Assembly (NCBI GenBank): GCA_021731695.1
Contig: JAKFWZ010000019.1
Span: 1-46,691 of the forward strand
Direction of reading: 5' to 3'
Length of the DNA stretch: 46,691 nucleotides
DNA from: Candidatus Daviesbacteria bacterium
Lineage (GTDB): Bacteria > Patescibacteriota > Microgenomatia > Daviesbacterales > UBA10151
The notes beneath the pieces are model-generated. The model was not told where the DNA came from and made no database searches. It worked only from the letters and a program-made list of their open reading frames with translations. Shown one piece after another: positions 31,411 through 38,801 of this stretch; within the stretch, counting starts at the first letter, position 1, and each line of letters begins with the position of its first letter. The position numbers were made by a program, and so were the translations under genes.

Positions 31411-32820
31411 ATGACATTGCCCGCAAGCCTCACATTTGTAGATATTGAAACAACAGGCGGATCAGTTACCCGCGACCGCATAATTGAAATCGGGCTTTTA
31501 AAAGTTATTGATAATAAAATCGAAACTACTTATAAAACCTTTTTAAATCCTGACCGGTTTTTACCTGATGAAATTCAATTATTGACAGGGATCACACCTT
31601 CTGATTTGGAGGGAGCACCAAGTTTTTTTGATATTAAAGACGAACTTCTCGAGTACTTTCAGGACGCTGTATTCGTCGCTCACAATGCACGGTTTGATTA
31701 CGGGTTTTTAAAACAGGAATTTTTAAGATACGGCGTTAAGTTTAGTCCGAAACAATTATGTACGGTTAAACTTTCGCGTTTGCTTTTCCCCGAACACAGG
31801 CATCATAATTTGGACAGTATTATTGATAGATTCGGATTCACAATCGAAAACCGGCACCGGGCTTTTGATGATGCAAAAGTTCTTTGGGATTTTTATCAAC
31901 AGGCTCAAACAAAAGTGCCGATGGAAAAGTTTTTAGATACAGTCGGGCATATTTTAAAAAAACCCAACACTCCCCCACAATTAAAAAATTTTGACTTATC
32001 TCATCTACCGGAATCACCCGGCGTTTATATATTTTACGGCAAATCCGGCGCTCCTTTATATGTAGGGAAGTCAAAAAATATCCGCGACCGGGTTTTTAAC
32101 CATTTTTCAATGAGTTCAGGTAATTCTTTTGAGATGAAAATTTACAACCAGGTTGAATCTGTTGAGGTTATCCAAACCGAAGGGGAATTAGGTGCATTAC
32201 TTCTCGAATCCGAGACAATTAAAAAATTACTACCTTTATATAACCGGATGCTACGAAATAAAGAAAAAATGGTGGTGGCAAAAAAGATTTCAGTTGACGG
32301 AGTTTTCGGGATAAAACTTGAAGAGACTGACTTTATCGATCCGGATTCCTTAGGTGACGTTATGGCAATTTATAAAACCCGGAAAGCTGCGAGAGAAGCT
32401 TTAGTTACCCTCGCCAAAGATTTTCAACTTTGCGATCGCTATTTGGGTTTAGAAAAAACTAAAACAGAATGCTTTAACGCCAGACTAGGGAAGTGTAAAG
32501 GAATCTGCGATGGCCGGGAAAATTCCATGAAATACAATTTAAGATTTATTGAAGCTTTTTACAGCTCAAAAATAAAATCCTGGCCTCATAACGGACCGGT
32601 TATTATCAAGGAAGGGAACGAAGGATTCCTGATTGATAAATGGTGCTTCATCGGCAAAGTAGATGAGGAAAACCAACCGTCCGGCCCGTATGAATACTCT
32701 TTTGATTTAGACTTTTACAAAATCTTTAAAAGATTTTTATATCAAACAAGCGACTCTAGTCGCTTGAAGATAGAAGGTTTCCCTTCATCCAATCCCCAAA
32801 ACCGCTTTAGCCCCGTTTAA
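31411..32820 (+). CDS. DnaQ-type 3'-5' exonuclease fused to a GIY-YIG (UvrC N-terminal-like) nuclease
   Basis: A 469-residue two-nuclease protein. Residues ~1-170: DEDDh exonuclease with FVDIETTGG (ExoI), AHNARFDYGFL (ExoII) and HRAFDDA (ExoIII). Residues ~200-290: GIY-YIG domain with GVYIFYGKSGAPLYVGKSKN and a downstream Arg/Glu set like UvrC and Cho. A cysteine-containing segment (CFNARLGKCKGICDG) follows, as in UvrC family members. The same fusion is known in Actinobacteria and is thought to act in DNA repair. A palindrome near the 3' end (32747-32766) encodes SDSSRLK, and the last 36 bases overlap the convergent gene. Confidence 0.9.
   Translation: MTLPASLTFVDIETTGGSVTRDRIIEIGLLKVIDNKIETTYKTFLNPDRFLPDEIQLLTGITPSDLEGAPSFFDIKDELLEYFQDAVFVAHNARFDYGFLKQEFLRYGVKFSPKQLCTVKLSRLLFPEHRHHNLDSIIDRFGFTIENRHRAFDDAKVLWDFYQQAQTKVPMEKFLDTVGHILKKPNTPPQLKNFDLSHLPESPGVYIFYGKSGAPLYVGKSKNIRDRVFNHFSMSSGNSFEMKIYNQVESVEVIQTEGELGALLLESETIKKLLPLYNRMLRNKEKMVVAKKISVDGVFGIKLEETDFIDPDSLGDVMAIYKTRKAAREALVTLAKDFQLCDRYLGLEKTKTECFNARLGKCKGICDGRENSMKYNLRFIEAFYSSKIKSWPHNGPVIIKEGNEGFLIDKWCFIGKVDEENQPSGPYEYSFDLDFYKIFKRFLYQTSDSSRLKIEGFPSSNPQNRFSPV
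32747..32766. repeat. In-frame palindrome near the exonuclease C-terminus
   Basis: Arms CAAGCGACT and AGTCGCTTG separated by CT. It encodes part of TSDSSRLKIE about 18 codons before the stop, in a tail that is not part of either nuclease domain, and may be another small inserted repeat of the genome. Confidence 0.6.
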
Positions 32821-33195
32821 TCTCTCTTTATTCGCCAAGTTTTCAACCGTTTGTTCTGCATATCTCCTTAAGAAAGGATTCACACCTAATACTCTTTCTC
32901 TTCCTGCCCTTTCGGAATCGGCAGAAGTTAAAATCCATCCGATGGCCTTTGCGGCAAAATCTCTCAATTTATCCGGCTCGCTTCTTCGGAGCAATCTGTA
33001 AGTAGTTAGCACTCCTAGCTCACCAACGCCTATACTTCTATTCGCACGCATTATTTGATCATGAACTTCACTTAATAACGCGGGCGTTCTTATTGCCGTA
33101 ATAGCGAGCCTTAATTCAGCCTCAACCTGTCTTGCCTGAAAGTTTGTATTTTGACCACCGGTCATTTCAGTCGGTGCCCTTTCTGCAAACATCAT
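32785..33195 (-). CDS. Hypothetical protein under T-box control
   Basis: A 136-residue soluble, Arg/Ala/Glu-rich, probably all-helical protein (EAELRLAITAIRTPALLSEV; LRDFAAKAIGWILTSADSER; RRYAEQTVENLANKERLNG). I do not recognise a family, and it has none of the motifs of an aminoacyl-tRNA synthetase, amino-acid transporter or biosynthetic enzyme, the usual T-box targets. The start at 33195 is set by a strong Shine-Dalgarno (GGAGGTGA) with 7-nt spacing. Its 3' end overlaps the exonuclease gene by 36 bases tail to tail. Expression should rise when the cognate tRNA (probably glycine, threonine or cysteine) is uncharged. Confidence 0.75.
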   Translation of the reverse strand: MMFAERAPTEMTGGQNTNFQARQVEAELRLAITAIRTPALLSEVHDQIMRANRSIGVGELGVLTTYRLLRRSEPDKLRDFAAKAIGWILTSADSERAGRERVLGVNPFLRRYAEQTVENLANKERLNGAKAVLGIG

Positions 33196-33247
33196 AATTT
33201 TTCACCTCCATTTCCCCGGATTTGCAGTGTTCTGGCCACTTAATCAC

Positions 33248-33298
33248 AAAAAAAGCCCTTGTAAAAACTCAAGCTTTTTCTTGAATTCCTACAAGGGC
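33248..33298 (-). terminator. T-box-controlled rho-independent terminator
   Basis: Minus-strand stem GCCCTTGTA (33298-33290) / TACAAGGGC (33263-33255), extended inside by TTCAAG/CTTGAG around AAAAAG, then seven T residues (33254-33248). It lies 53 nt before the start of the hypothetical gene and shares its 5' arm with the antiterminator. Confidence 0.88.
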
Positions 33299-33504
33299 CT
33301 TTAACTTCAAATTGTCAATTGTGCATTGTCAATTCTAAATTATTTTTGGCGGTTCCACCTTGATACATTAAAACATTGCTGCTTTAATCTTTACACCCAG
33401 CTCCGGATATCCGACATTGGGCAATCCAAATTATACAGAATGGATTTACTCTGTAAGGTATTTTTACCTTCAGCTAACGGATCGCAACTCCGCTCAACGC
33501 CTGT
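33248..33504 (-). promoter_or_regulatory. T-box riboswitch (tRNA-sensing transcription attenuator)
   Basis: The minus-strand leader contains CAAGG-TGGAACC-GCC (33362-33348), matching the T-box motif. Its halves pair with GGC-CCTTG (33299-33292): CAAGG with CCTTG (helix A1), GCC with GGC (A2), leaving the 7-nt TGGAACC bulge that binds the tRNA NCCA end. GGCCCTTG is also the 5' side of the terminator, so the two folds are exclusive, as in true T-boxes. TGGA implies a tRNA with U73 (Gly, Thr or Cys in most bacteria). Upstream lie a short stem I candidate (33504-33463, with GAAGGT as a possible Gly specifier), a hairpin TACAGA/TCTGTA whose loop AATCCA can pair with TGGATT (33428-33423) as in a stem II pseudoknot, and a CGGATATCCG stem. 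Confidence 0.78.
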
Positions 33505-33510
33505 AAAAGA

Positions 33511-33539
33511 AATTTACCAAAGCAATACGTAGCTGTCAA
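33511..33539 (-). promoter_or_regulatory. Promoter of the T-box leader
   Basis: TTGACA (33539-33534), 17 nt, TAAATT (33516-33511) on the minus strand, predicting a start near 33504. It overlaps the promoter region of the divergent HTH gene, with a CAACTGTTG dyad (33537-33545) between the two that could be an operator. Confidence 0.5.
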
Positions 33540-33557
33540 CTGTTGTAAAATACCCTC

Positions 33558-33770
33558 ATGCAAAATCAGGTAGTAAATTGTGTTCAGAGTCTTAGAACAG
33601 AGAAGAAAATTACTCAGGAGGAATTAGCTTCCGCAGTCGGCGTGACCAGGCAAACAATTATTGCAGTTGAAAAGGGAAATTATACCCCTTCGGTTTTACT
33701 GGCATTAAAAATTGCTAAATTTTTTAATACATCCGTTGAGAAATTATTTTGTATTAATGGGTTAAAATAA
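33558..33770 (+). CDS. Cro/CI-type helix-turn-helix regulator
   Basis: A 70-residue HTH_3 protein: [46 protein letters not shown] contains the complete five-helix fold (broken here only for length). It resembles the short YozG-like regulators that pair with a small membrane protein. That partner follows 4 bases later. A TAAAAT box (33546-33551) 6 nt before the ATG suggests a leaderless mRNA. The overlapping divergent promoter means it might also affect the T-box transcript. Confidence 0.92.
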   Translation: MQNQVVNCVQSLRTEKKITQEELASAVGVTRQTIIAVEKGNYTPSVLLALKIAKFFNTSVEKLFCINGLK

Positions 33771-33774
33771 AGTC

Positions 33775-34128
33775 ATGATTACTGAATCAATAACCGCGAT
33801 TTTAATATTTATTATAGCTGTCATTTTCCTTAACCCAGGGCATCTGGCAATGCCTGACACCGTTAACTCACTTTTAATACTAGGTTTTATTGTGGCGTTT
33901 TTGGCATTTTCAGCTTTTGTATTAAAGGAAAAATCAACCGACGAAAGAGAGGCTCTTCATATTTTAAGAGCGGGCAGAGTTTCGTATTTAACAGGGGTAG
34001 GAGTTTTAGTTTTGGGGATTGTTGTTCAGGCATTGAAACACGAAGTTGACCCCTGGCTGGTTTTTGCGATCTGCGCAATGGTTTTATCCAAGCTCCTTTC
34101 GCGCATTTATTCCAGAATCAAATTGTAA
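33775..34128 (+). CDS. Small multi-pass membrane protein paired with the HTH regulator (DUF2178-like)
   Basis: A 117-residue protein with four membrane helices: SITAILIFIIAVIFLNPG, LLILGFIVAFLAFSAFVL, SYLTGVGVLVLGIVVQAL and WLVFAICAMVLSKLLSRIY. A central KEKSTDEREALHILRAGR motif (charged DERE-x-x-H) is characteristic of the DUF2178-type membrane partners of short HTH regulators. Function of the pair is unknown; membrane sensing by the partner is a common suggestion. The gene starts 4 bases after the regulator and again has TAAAAT six bases before the ATG. Confidence 0.78.
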   Translation: MITESITAILIFIIAVIFLNPGHLAMPDTVNSLLILGFIVAFLAFSAFVLKEKSTDEREALHILRAGRVSYLTGVGVLVLGIVVQALKHEVDPWLVFAICAMVLSKLLSRIYSRIKL

Positions 34129-34135
34129 AGTAGAC

Positions 34136-34165
34136 TTGACATTATCTTTCCATTGGATTTAGAAT
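34136..34165 (+). promoter_or_regulatory. Strong promoter of the thioredoxin-dipZ operon
   Basis: Perfect TTGACA (34136-34141), 18 nt, TAGAAT (34160-34165). The ATG at 34179 is 13 nt after the -10, so the leader would be about 6-7 nt with no Shine-Dalgarno. Confidence 0.65.
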
Positions 34166-34178
34166 AACTTAAGAGCTT

Positions 34179-34721
34179 ATGAAATACACACTTTTCGCAA
34201 TTTTTATAATTCTTGTTTTGGTCGGTGCAGGAATTTATTTTTTTAATCAGTCCCAATACAATCTCTCGGATACTTACTCAGATGATGCAATGATGAAAAA
34301 GGATGATTCTATGGAGAAAACTGATTCATTAGTGGACAGTATGGAAGGATCGGATTCGGGAATGGAAAAATCCGACGGCTCTATGGACGAGTCAGGGGGT
34401 CACGGTCAATATATTGAGTTTTCGGAAAGCGCACTTCAATCGGCAAATGGTAAAAGAGTTTTGTTCTTTTATGCAAACTGGTGCCCAACATGCAGACCTG
34501 CAGATGAGGATTTCAAGCAAAACTCAGCAGAACTCCCTGAAGGTTTAACCATTATTAGAGTTAACTATAATGATTCAGACACTGATGCAGCCGAAAAGGC
34601 TCTGGCTCAAAAATATGGAATAACTTATCAACATACTTATGTTCAAATTGACGAAGAGGGAAATGAAGTTGCAAAATGGAACGGCGGACAAACTGAAAAA
34701 TTGCTTTCATCTATAAAGTGA
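34179..34721 (+). CDS. Membrane-anchored thioredoxin-like protein
   Basis: A 180-residue protein: N-terminal membrane helix (FAIFIILVLVGAGIYFF), a Met/Asp/Ser/Lys-rich linker (~30-75, repeats like DSMEKTDS) and a thioredoxin domain with VLFFYANWCPTCRPADEDF (Cys ~102 and ~105) and KYGITYQHTYVQIDEEG. The usual cis-Pro before the last strands is replaced by TYQHTY, so redox properties may differ. It precedes the DipZ-type gene by 22 bases and should receive electrons from it at the outer face of the membrane. Confidence 0.9.
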   Translation: MKYTLFAIFIILVLVGAGIYFFNQSQYNLSDTYSDDAMMKKDDSMEKTDSLVDSMEGSDSGMEKSDGSMDESGGHGQYIEFSESALQSANGKRVLFFYANWCPTCRPADEDFKQNSAELPEGLTIIRVNYNDSDTDAAEKALAQKYGITYQHTYVQIDEEGNEVAKWNGGQTEKLLSSIK

Positions 34722-34743
34722 TAACATAAATTAAGAAGTTTCT

Positions 34744-36486
34744 ATGATCCTTTTGATCTTTTTTGCATTCATCGCCGGAATTGTCACAATCCTCTCCCCC
34801 TGCATATTGCCTATTTTACCAATCATACTTTCATCATCAATCGGCACTCAAAATATCGGAAAGGGGAGACCGCTCGGAGTTATTACAGGATTTGTTTTAT
34901 CTTTTACTTTCTTTACTTTATTTCTAACGGCAATTGTCAGATTTTCCGGAGTTTCAGCGGATGCACTCAGATTATTCTCGATTGTTGTCATCGGACTTTT
35001 TGGATTATCAATGCTGATTCCAAAAGTTCAGATTTGGCTTGAGATATTATTTTCAAAACTATCCCAATTTATTCCGCAATCAGGAAGTCAAACCGGATTT
35101 GGCGGGGGAGTGATAATCGGACTTTCGCTGGGACTTCTTTGGACACCTTGTGTTGGACCAATTTTAGCATCAGTTATTTCTTTAGCTATAACCGGAACAG
35201 TTAATTTAGACGTAGCTTTAATTACTTTTGCTTACGCTTTGGGTACTGCAATTCCAATGTTTTTTATTATGATCGCGGGGCAATCTGCCTTAAGGAAAGT
35301 TCCCTGGCTTTTAGCAAATACCGGAAATATCCAGAAGATTTTTGGAGTATTGATGATTCTTACAGCTCTCGCATTATTTTTCAATTTTGATAGAAAATTC
35401 CAAACCGCAATTTTGAATACTTTTCCTTCTTATGGCACAGGCCTCACAAGCTTTGAAGATATTCCTTTAGTTCATGACGCATTAGAAAGTTTATCCGGTG
35501 AAAAACCAAATCCTGCAGATATGGGCAAACCTTCATTTGATATGACTGAGGGAAAAGGGGAGCCGGCATCTGATTTTATAGTCGGAGGACAGTGGTTCAA
35601 CTCCCCTCCCCTATCTCTACAAGATTTGCGTGGAAAAGTTGTACTCGTCGATTTCTGGACATATTCGTGTATAAATTGCCAGCGCACTTTCCCCTATTTA
35701 AAATCATGGAACGAAAAATACAAAGATAAAGGTTTAGTTATTATTGGTGTTCACTCCCCTGAATTTGAATTTGAGAAAAATCCTGAAAATGTTAAAAAAG
35801 CTTTAACAGATTTTGGTATCACCTACCCCGTTGTGCAGGATAATGATTTCTCAACCTGGCGCGCATATAACAACCGCTACTGGCCGGCAAAATATCTGAT
35901 CGATAAAGACGGCAATATTCGTTACGAACATTTCGGCGAAGGTGATTATGACCAAACTGAAAAAATGATTCAGGATTTACTTAAAGAAACCGGATCTGAT
36001 GTTACTGATTCAATTAACAATCCCGAACAGGAAATATTCTCCAGAACTCCTGAATTATATTTAGGCTACGGGCGAATAGAATTTTTATCATCACCTGAAA
36101 CTTTAAAAAGAGACTCGACAGGTACTTACACTTCCTCCCCCACTCCTCCTGCAAATACTTTTGGATTTGTTGGTAATTGGAATGTGATGGAAGAATATTC
36201 AAATGCTAGTCAGGGTTCCAAATTATTTTTAAATTTCAATTCAAAAGAAGTTTATTTAGTAATGCGTCCTAAAGATCCGAATCAAAGCGCAAAAGTCAGA
36301 GTATATTTAGATGATAAATTAGTTTCAGAAACAGATTCTGCCGGAACGGATGTAATAGATAATGTTGTTACAATAAATGCGGATACGCTTTATAAATTAA
36401 TTAACTTGCAAACTCCGGGTCAACATATTTTGAAATTAGAATTTTTGGATGACAACATTGAAGTCTATGCGTTTACTTTTGGATAA
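34744..36486 (+). CDS. dipZ: DipZ-type CcdA / thioredoxin / C-terminal sandwich-domain protein
   Basis: A 580-residue fusion. Residues ~1-220: six-helix CcdA domain with ILSPCILPILP (Cys20) and LLWTPCVGPILA (Cys136), the pair that carries electrons across the membrane. Residues ~275-425: TlpA/AhpC-like thioredoxin with VDFWTYSCINCQRTFPYL (Cys309, Cys312). Residues ~430-580: a beta-rich domain ending LEFLDDNIEVYAFTFG, as in mycobacterial DipZ, proposed to be carbohydrate-binding-like. It supplies reductant to extracytoplasmic thiol proteins, probably including the thioredoxin encoded before it. A diverged copy of its last ~19 codons lies at 37029-37085. Confidence 0.93.
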   Translation: MILLIFFAFIAGIVTILSPCILPILPIILSSSIGTQNIGKGRPLGVITGFVLSFTFFTLFLTAIVRFSGVSADALRLFSIVVIGLFGLSMLIPKVQIWLEILFSKLSQFIPQSGSQTGFGGGVIIGLSLGLLWTPCVGPILASVISLAITGTVNLDVALITFAYALGTAIPMFFIMIAGQSALRKVPWLLANTGNIQKIFGVLMILTALALFFNFDRKFQTAILNTFPSYGTGLTSFEDIPLVHDALESLSGEKPNPADMGKPSFDMTEGKGEPASDFIVGGQWFNSPPLSLQDLRGKVVLVDFWTYSCINCQRTFPYLKSWNEKYKDKGLVIIGVHSPEFEFEKNPENVKKALTDFGITYPVVQDNDFSTWRAYNNRYWPAKYLIDKDGNIRYEHFGEGDYDQTEKMIQDLLKETGSDVTDSINNPEQEIFSRTPELYLGYGRIEFLSSPETLKRDSTGTYTSSPTPPANTFGFVGNWNVMEEYSNASQGSKLFLNFNSKEVYLVMRPKDPNQSAKVRVYLDDKLVSETDSAGTDVIDNVVTINADTLYKLINLQTPGQHILKLEFLDDNIEVYAFTFG

Positions 36487-36488
36487 AA

Positions 36489-36722
36489 TCACTGAGTTCT
36501 TTGATTCACTACGTAATAATCCAACAACCTTCTAATCATCGCCTGATAAGAAGCTTTATGTTTTTTAGCAGCTTTCTTGAAAAAATCTAAACTATCCTCA
36601 GTTAAAGTCAAAGTCACCCTTTTCTTTTTTCCTTTTAAACTTAGATCCTCGGGGCTTGGTAAAAAATCACTTATTACTCTTGCCTCAATTGGTTCATCTG
36701 TATAATTAATTTTGTTCTTCAT
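36489..36722 (-). CDS. brnA: BrnA-like antitoxin (ribbon-helix-helix)
   Basis: A 77-residue protein with an acidic N-terminus (INYTDEPIEARVISDFLP) and a ribbon-helix-helix domain (KRVTLTLTEDSLDFFKKAAKK...YQAMIRRLLDYYV). The ATG at 36722 is preceded by GAAAGGGAAAG and overlaps the 3' end of the brnT frame by 17 bases, the normal BrnT/BrnA arrangement. BrnA neutralises the RelE-fold RNase BrnT and represses the operon. Here the antitoxin frame is intact while the toxin frame is broken. It is convergent with dipZ, 2 bases apart. Confidence 0.82.
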   Translation of the reverse strand: MKNKINYTDEPIEARVISDFLPSPEDLSLKGKKKRVTLTLTEDSLDFFKKAAKKHKASYQAMIRRLLDYYVVNQRTQ

Positions 36723-36980
36723 ATATTTTCTTTCCCTTTCTCCAGAATCCTGCGCCAATAATCCTTATTTTATTTCTCCTGTGAGTGAATCTAACTGTTA
36801 AGATTCCTCCTTTAACTTTTCCGAAGCAATAATATCTTTTCTCCTCACCGTGTGCTCAAGATCCTCTGCAATGACACGCTTTGGATCTATAAATGCAAAT
36901 TGCGCAGTTTCAAAATCAATCCCGTGTTTATCAAAATTAGCCTTATTCTTATCCTCGTCCCACTCAAAGGAAATATGCAT
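36706..36980 (-). pseudogene. brnT: brnT toxin with a single-nucleotide frameshift
   Basis: The frame from 36980 reads MHISFEWDEDKNKANFDKH...FIDPKRVIAEDLEH, the N-terminal half of BrnT, then leaves the family. Shifting by one base within CACACGG (~36848-36854) restores the rest: GEEKRYYCFGKVKGGILTV, RFTHRRNKIRIIGAGFWRK, GKKIYEEQN, stop at 36706-36708. Both halves align with a typical ~90-residue BrnT, including the RIIGA and WRKGKK-x-YEE ending. One missing base in a short CA repeat explains everything. It may be a real inactivation, a slippage/phase-variation site, or an assembly error. The ATG-proximal ORF alone (60 residues) would lack the C-terminal RNase residues. Confidence 0.85.
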
Positions 36981-37028
36981 AAAGGAATTACCATATTAGC
37001 ATATGTTTTGTCATACAGATTTATTGCA

Positions 37029-37085
37029 ACAAAGTTTAAATTTTTGGATCCTGATACAGAAGTCTACGTTTTTACCGTTGATTAA
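37029..37085 (+). pseudogene. Remnant of a second DipZ-like C-terminus
   Basis: The last ~19 codons of an open frame read TKFKFLDPDTEVYVFTVD then stop. They align without gaps to the end of DipZ (LKLEFLDDNIEVYAFTFG, stop), same length, with many synonymous and non-synonymous differences. No preceding DipZ sequence is seen, because the inverted brnTA locus lies between. It looks like the residue of a former tandem dipZ-like gene rather than a recent duplication. Confidence 0.5.
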
Positions 37086-37094
37086 AGCTTTAAA

Positions 37095-37373
37095 TTAATA
37101 CCAGAGATAGTAGTGCTGTTTCGCATCGCGATAACATTTTAAAACTCCCCTATAGAAACCAGATATTTGATCACCTCCAGCAACTAAGTTGGGGTGAGAA
37201 ATAATTTCTTCTTCAGTCGGAGAGTACATCTTAAGTTGCTCCTTTTCCGTTAGGACTTTATTCACCTTAGCCGAACAAATATCATACAGAAAAACTCTCC
37301 CTCCAAGCCATATTACACCGCCTAACGGGAGTAATACAAAAATAAATATCAGTAGTGAAATTTTAACATTCAT
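37095..37373 (-). CDS. Small membrane-anchored hypothetical protein
   Basis: A 92-residue protein with one N-terminal membrane helix (ISLLIFIFVLLPLGGVIWL) and a short extracytoplasmic part with two cysteines (YDICSAKVN; VLKCYRDAKQ) that could form a disulfide. The ATG at 37373 directly precedes the helix; the earlier in-frame start adds eight charged residues. No family is recognised. It ends 9 bases from the DipZ remnant, tail to tail. Confidence 0.6.
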   Translation of the reverse strand: MNVKISLLIFIFVLLPLGGVIWLGGRVFLYDICSAKVNKVLTEKEQLKMYSPTEEEIISHPNLVAGGDQISGFYRGVLKCYRDAKQHYYLWY

Positions 37374-37495
37374 TTTTCTAATTTCTTTATCCACCATCCA
37401 ATTTTAACACTTTTCAGCTTATTCTAGGTTCCGAGCATAATTAGCCTTATGAGATGCCTCCTTTAATAAGCCCCTTGCATGGTAAAATCAGGTTA

Positions 37496-38677
37496 ATGAA
37501 AATTTTTATTTCCGTGTTAATAGTTATTATACTTCTTGCCGCTGCTGCAATTTTTTATCTTTATCCGACTTTATACGGTGTAATTCCTCAAAATGAAAAT
37601 ACTCCAAAATTAAGTGATATTTTGCATTCTGTTTCGCCTGTTCAAAATAATTCATCTACGCCTTCTGCGGACATTCCCTCTGAAACAATAATTACGGAAA
37701 ATCTGGATACACCCTGGGCAATTGCCTTTCTTCCAGACGGAAGTATGTTAGTTACAGAAAGAAAAGGAACAGTTAGATTAGTTTCCAAAGATGGTCAGCT
37801 ACAGACAGAACCTGTTGCAACAATTGCTAATTCAAAAGAAATTGGTGAGGGGGGATTATTAGGAATGGCTTTAGATCCTGAATTTATAAGTAATCAAAAT
37901 GTTTATCTCTACTATACATATGCTGGTGAGGGAGAGAATACAAAAAATAGAGTTGTAAAGATGAAATATGCTAACGGAAAATTAACTGATGAACAAATTT
38001 TAGTTGATCAAATTCCCGGAGCCTCGAACCACAACGGTGGAAGAATTAAATTTGGTCCCGGAGATTTTCTATATATAACAACGGGCGATGCACAGGAACC
38101 ATCACTTGCTCAGGATAAAAATTCACTGGCCGGTAAAATTTTAAGAGTTACTAAAGATGGGTATGCCGCACCGGGAAATCCATTTAATAATTTAGTCTAT
38201 TCATGGGGACACAGAAACCCGCAGGGAATTGCCTGGGATAAAGAAGGCAATCTTTGGGGGTCTGAACATGGTCCTTCCGGAGGATCTTTAGGAACCGGTA
38301 ATGATGAAGTTAATCTGATAGAAATTGGCAATAATTATGGCTGGCCGGAAATTCAGGGCGATCAAAGAAGGGATGGAATGATTACTCCGGTTAAAAATTC
38401 AACACCATCTGTTGCATGGGCTCCGGGAGATGTGGCAATTCTGGGCGATACATTATATTTCAGCGGTCTTCGAGGTCAGGCTTTATATAAAGCACAAATT
38501 CAGGGAACTCAACTTACGGATTTTCAGGAATTGCTCAAAGGAAAGTACGGCAGAATCAGAGAAGTTATAGCGGGACCCGATGGAATGATTTATATAACAA
38601 CCAGCAATCGCGACGGACGAGGTGTTCCGAAATCTGAAGATGACAGAATTATTAGAATAAATCCTTCAAAAATATAA
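37496..38677 (+). CDS. PQQ-dependent sugar dehydrogenase-like protein (GSDH/YliI family)
   Basis: A 393-residue membrane-anchored six-bladed propeller. The N-terminal helix (IFISVLIVIILLAAAAIFYL) is followed by LDTPWAIAFLPDGSMLVTER, EGGLLGMALDPEF, SNHNGGRIKFGPGDFLYITTGDA, SWGHRNPQGIAWD, GNNYGWPEIQG and a closing DRIIRINPS. These are the landmarks of soluble aldose/glucose dehydrogenases; the HNGGR...RNPQG residues line the PQQ/sugar pocket. No PQQ biosynthesis gene is visible, so the cofactor may be scavenged or the fold reused. A TAAAAT box 7 nt before the ATG at 37496 supports this start over an upstream one. Confidence 0.88.
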   Translation: MKIFISVLIVIILLAAAAIFYLYPTLYGVIPQNENTPKLSDILHSVSPVQNNSSTPSADIPSETIITENLDTPWAIAFLPDGSMLVTERKGTVRLVSKDGQLQTEPVATIANSKEIGEGGLLGMALDPEFISNQNVYLYYTYAGEGENTKNRVVKMKYANGKLTDEQILVDQIPGASNHNGGRIKFGPGDFLYITTGDAQEPSLAQDKNSLAGKILRVTKDGYAAPGNPFNNLVYSWGHRNPQGIAWDKEGNLWGSEHGPSGGSLGTGNDEVNLIEIGNNYGWPEIQGDQRRDGMITPVKNSTPSVAWAPGDVAILGDTLYFSGLRGQALYKAQIQGTQLTDFQELLKGKYGRIREVIAGPDGMIYITTSNRDGRGVPKSEDDRIIRINPSKI

Positions 38678-38801
38678 TCAGGATTTTTGCTATGCAATTA
38701 ATCCGCAAAAACTTTAAAAACAATCTCTACAATTTTAGAAAATTCGAAGCTAAGCAGAAAAAAATCCGTAAGTTGACTGGTTTTGATCCATTTTGTAGTT
38801 G

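Noticed and set aside
33340-33370. Plus-strand tRNA- or tmRNA-like end (GGTTCCACC)
   Set aside because: No cloverleaf or acceptor pairing was found on the plus strand. The minus strand explains the sequence fully as a T-box motif with matching antiterminator and terminator.
36430-37085. Target-site duplication around brnTA
   Set aside because: The two DipZ-like tails match only partly at DNA level, too diverged for a recent insertion duplication.
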